A DNA stretch of 64,000 nt from Winogradskyella pelagia. GTDB taxonomy: Bacteria > Bacteroidota > Bacteroidia > Flavobacteriales > Flavobacteriaceae. The notes beneath the pieces are model-generated. The model made no database searches and was not told where the DNA came from. It was given only the letters and a program-made list of their open reading frames with translations. Position 1 is the stretch's first letter, and the number at the start of each line of letters is the position of its first letter. Below are positions 62,285 to 64,000 of this stretch, piece after piece. The translations under genes were made by a program, and so were the position numbers. The stretch lies in assembly GCF_017581965.1 (NCBI RefSeq), contig NZ_JAGEVF010000005.1:62001-126000 (forward strand), given 5' to 3'.

Positions 62285-63892
62285 TTAATTCATAATAACA
62301 CTGCTGAATTTAGCATTGACCATAATAGTACGTTCTGAGTATTTATCTTCAGGGTAATTTCTTATTGTTTTTTGAGATGTTGGCTTATTGTTCAACTTTG
62401 AGCGCGTCCCCTTAAAATAAACGTTATAATCTGAATTTTTTGGCAAGTTAATTAAGGCATCACTATTTTCTAATACTAGATTTAGCGTTTTGAAGGTTTG
62501 AGCAAGATTAGATATTGTTAAATCTCCAAAACTACCATCTATTATCCCAGTATTTTTTAGAGTTTCTACGAGTATATTAGATGATTTTGAATTTAGAACT
62601 AAATTCGATGCATTCTTTATTTGAGCCTTTTCAACAAAGTTCAAATTTAAAGTACCCAAGCTCCATGTATCTATAACTAGGGGTGAGTAGGATACATTGA
62701 TGGAGGTATCGCCTCCATCAATGTGTTCTGCTACTAAAAATGAATGTGAGATGTCTCCTGTGGCATTATATAGCACAGATGAAATCTTTAGCTCACCATG
62801 CCTAACATTCATATTTAGTTTAGCTTTTTTTGGAATCTTTAATTTAATGACCTTTTTCACTTTTTCAGAATTCCCAGATCTATATCCCCTTACCCTAACC
62901 GCATCACGTCGTTCTCTGAGGTTTTTATTTCGTTTTTCATATCCTTCTGCGCGCTCAGCTTCACGTGCAGCCCTCATTGCTTCGCGTTCTGCCATCTTTG
63001 CTTGTTGTTGAGCCATCTGGGCTGCTGACTGCTCCCATTGTGCGGATTGTTTTTCCATCCGTTTAGCTAAATCCTCACCCCAAACTTCCATTTTTTCGGC
63101 CCATTCTTCTCCAAACTTCTCACCCCAAGCTTCCATTTTCTTGGCGTAATCTTCTCCAAATTTTTCACCCCATACTTCCATCTCTTTAGCCCATTCTCCT
63201 TCAAAGCGCTTGGCATATTCATCTCCCCACTTTTCCATTTTCTTTTGATAATCTGACTCTCCAAATCGTCGCGCCCAAGCCTCCATTTGTTTTTGAAGTT
63301 TTTCTCCACCTTCCTTCTCATAGCGTTTACTCCATTCAGCCAGATACTTTTCCCCCTCTTTTTGATATTTATCATAGTCAAAAGTAATTGTAGTAATACC
63401 ACTTGGTAGTTCTGGTAGCTTTGGAAATTCTGGCATCTCGGGAACTTCTGGTAGTGTTGGGAATTCAGGCATTTCTGGAATATTTGGGATGCTTGCCATA
63501 TTTGGTACCTCAGGAATATCTGCCAATTTAAATTCTAAGTCCCTTAAAAGGTCATCATAATCGGAATCAGAAAAACGTCCTATGCTACTTCCTCCTCGAG
63601 TTGAAATTATTACTTTATCATTAGAGGCATCCACATCTAATTGCCAAGCTTCTAGTGCACGTTGTAATTCTTCCTTGGATAATTCGTCACTTTCTATGTA
63701 AGCCTCTACCTCAATGACATCTCTATTCCATGTTCCAATTTCGATTTCTACATAACTAGTGTTTAAATCTATTTTAACCTCTTTGTTCACCTTTATAGAC
63801 TGCGAGGTTTTACTTAACTTCTGCTGTGCATAACCTAATGTGGTGCAAAAGCATAATACTAAAATTCTAATCGTTTTCATTGTTGTTTTCAT
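62285..63892 (-). CDS. Secreted repeat protein with DUF4097-like C-terminus
   Basis: A 535-residue protein. Residues 1-22 are a signal peptide. About 28-100 is a beta region (VEIEIGTWNRDVIEVEAYIE). Residues 126-163 are proline-rich with a Pro almost every third residue (PEMPEFPTLPEVP). About 175-290 is Trp/Glu/Lys-rich with MEVWGEKFGEDYAKK-type units of 15 residues. About 284-335 is an Ala/Gln/Arg-rich charged helix. Residues 340-535 resemble the DUF4097/adhesin-type beta-solenoid (LNMNVRHGELKISS, IDGSFGDLTISN). Likely periplasmic or surface-exposed; the function of the central part is unknown. The gene upstream ends 38 bp before it. Confidence 0.85.
   Translation of the reverse strand: MKTTMKTIRILVLCFCTTLGYAQQKLSKTSQSIKVNKEVKIDLNTSYVEIEIGTWNRDVIEVEAYIESDELSKEELQRALEAWQLDVDASNDKVIISTRGGSSIGRFSDSDYDDLLRDLEFKLADIPEVPNMASIPNIPEMPEFPTLPEVPEMPEFPKLPELPSGITTITFDYDKYQKEGEKYLAEWSKRYEKEGGEKLQKQMEAWARRFGESDYQKKMEKWGDEYAKRFEGEWAKEMEVWGEKFGEDYAKKMEAWGEKFGEEWAEKMEVWGEDLAKRMEKQSAQWEQSAAQMAQQQAKMAEREAMRAAREAERAEGYEKRNKNLRERRDAVRVRGYRSGNSEKVKKVIKLKIPKKAKLNMNVRHGELKISSVLYNATGDISHSFLVAEHIDGGDTSINVSYSPLVIDTWSLGTLNLNFVEKAQIKNASNLVLNSKSSNILVETLKNTGIIDGSFGDLTISNLAQTFKTLNLVLENSDALINLPKNSDYNVYFKGTRSKLNNKPTSQKTIRNYPEDKYSERTIMVNAKFSSVIMN
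63075..63370 (-). repeat. Tandem 15-residue Trp-rich repeats
   Basis: ME-x-WG starts recur at residues 219, 238, 253 and 268 of the secreted protein, with a 15-residue spacing in the last three; Trp occurs nine times between 187 and 286. The DNA is repetitive enough to keep long open frames in other phases. Confidence 0.7.
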
Positions 63893-63929
63893 TTAACTGT
63901 TCGTTTTTTGATTGATGATTGTGATGTAT

Positions 63930-64000
63930 TTATATAGATTCTTCTCTGAAGGCATCTTCATTAAATTCTTGCAGTTGATTCTTTAACCTCATAATGAGAT
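63930..64000 (-). CDS. C-terminal end of an upstream gene (partial)
   Basis: The minus strand is open from the window edge to a TAA at 63932-63930, encoding RLKNQLQEFNEDAFREESI. It probably is the tail of the gene preceding the secreted repeat protein; in related genomes such positions hold anti-sigma-like or small membrane proteins, but the piece here is too short to identify. Confidence 0.4.
   Translation of the reverse strand, partial: LIMRLKNQLQEFNEDAFREESI

Noticed and set aside
63067-63402. 111-codon minus-strand frame inside the secreted repeat protein
   Set aside because: It is the +1 reading of the Trp-rich repeats; low complexity keeps it open. No signal or family features.
1-64000. 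CRISPR arrays, tRNA or rRNA genes, insertion sequences, phage genes
   Set aside because: No regularly spaced repeats, cloverleaf or rRNA-like stretches, transposase or integrase frames were seen.

Overview
The window is AT-rich chromosomal DNA from a member of the Bacteroidetes, almost certainly a (probably marine) Flavobacteriaceae. The reasons are the gene content (PorV-type protein of the type IX secretion system, DUF4105, a cyclophilin-FKBP fusion, a SecA tail without zinc ligands, the small proteins next to ribH), promoter-like TAnnTTTG -7 elements, weak ribosome binding sites and frequent TTG starts. I found no tRNA, rRNA, CRISPR array, insertion sequence or phage gene. The species cannot be named from the sequence alone.

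Positions 1-20,000 are mostly housekeeping: the 5' end of mutL, two paralogous small membrane proteins, ribH with a TPR protein, recF with a lipoprotein and a DUF721 gene, a CIA30-family protein, a penicillin-acylase-family hydrolase, a two-domain peptidyl-prolyl isomerase, recQ, kdsD-tatC-AhpD-like-lptB (Kdo precursor synthesis and LPS transport), pssA, a PorV-family protein and a DUF4105 protein. A 318-codon gene between lptB and a DUF808 gene is bracketed by a 43-bp imperfect direct repeat of the lptB 3' end, the footprint of a past insertion.

Positions 20,034-49,852 are one large minus-strand surface polysaccharide locus of 26 genes. From its promoter end it runs wza, wzc, a small sugar transferase, the UDP-sugar dehydrogenase/4-epimerase pair, wzm/wzt, a DUF115 or sialyltransferase-like protein, a radical SAM-pyruvyltransferase fusion, methyltransferases and many glycosyltransferases, neuA/neuB/neuC for a sialic-acid-type sugar, an O-antigen ligase/polymerase, and a second, full-length initiating sugar transferase at the far end. 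It mixes Wza/Wzc export parts with an ABC transporter, has no Wzx flippase, and has an initiating transferase at each end. The genes together imply a surface glycan containing a uronic acid HexNAc derivative and a CMP-activated nonulosonic acid, perhaps also pyruvylated and methylated.

Positions 49,910-64,000 return to plus-strand housekeeping (ABC-F ATPase, methyltransferase, LolD-like ATPase, cobalamin adenosyltransferase behind a long inverted repeat, DUF2795, secA). They are followed by a three-gene Gtr-like membrane glycosylation set, an M23 peptidase-like protein and, on the minus strand, an unusual secreted protein with a proline-every-third-residue stretch followed by Trp/Glu/Lys-rich 15-residue repeats.
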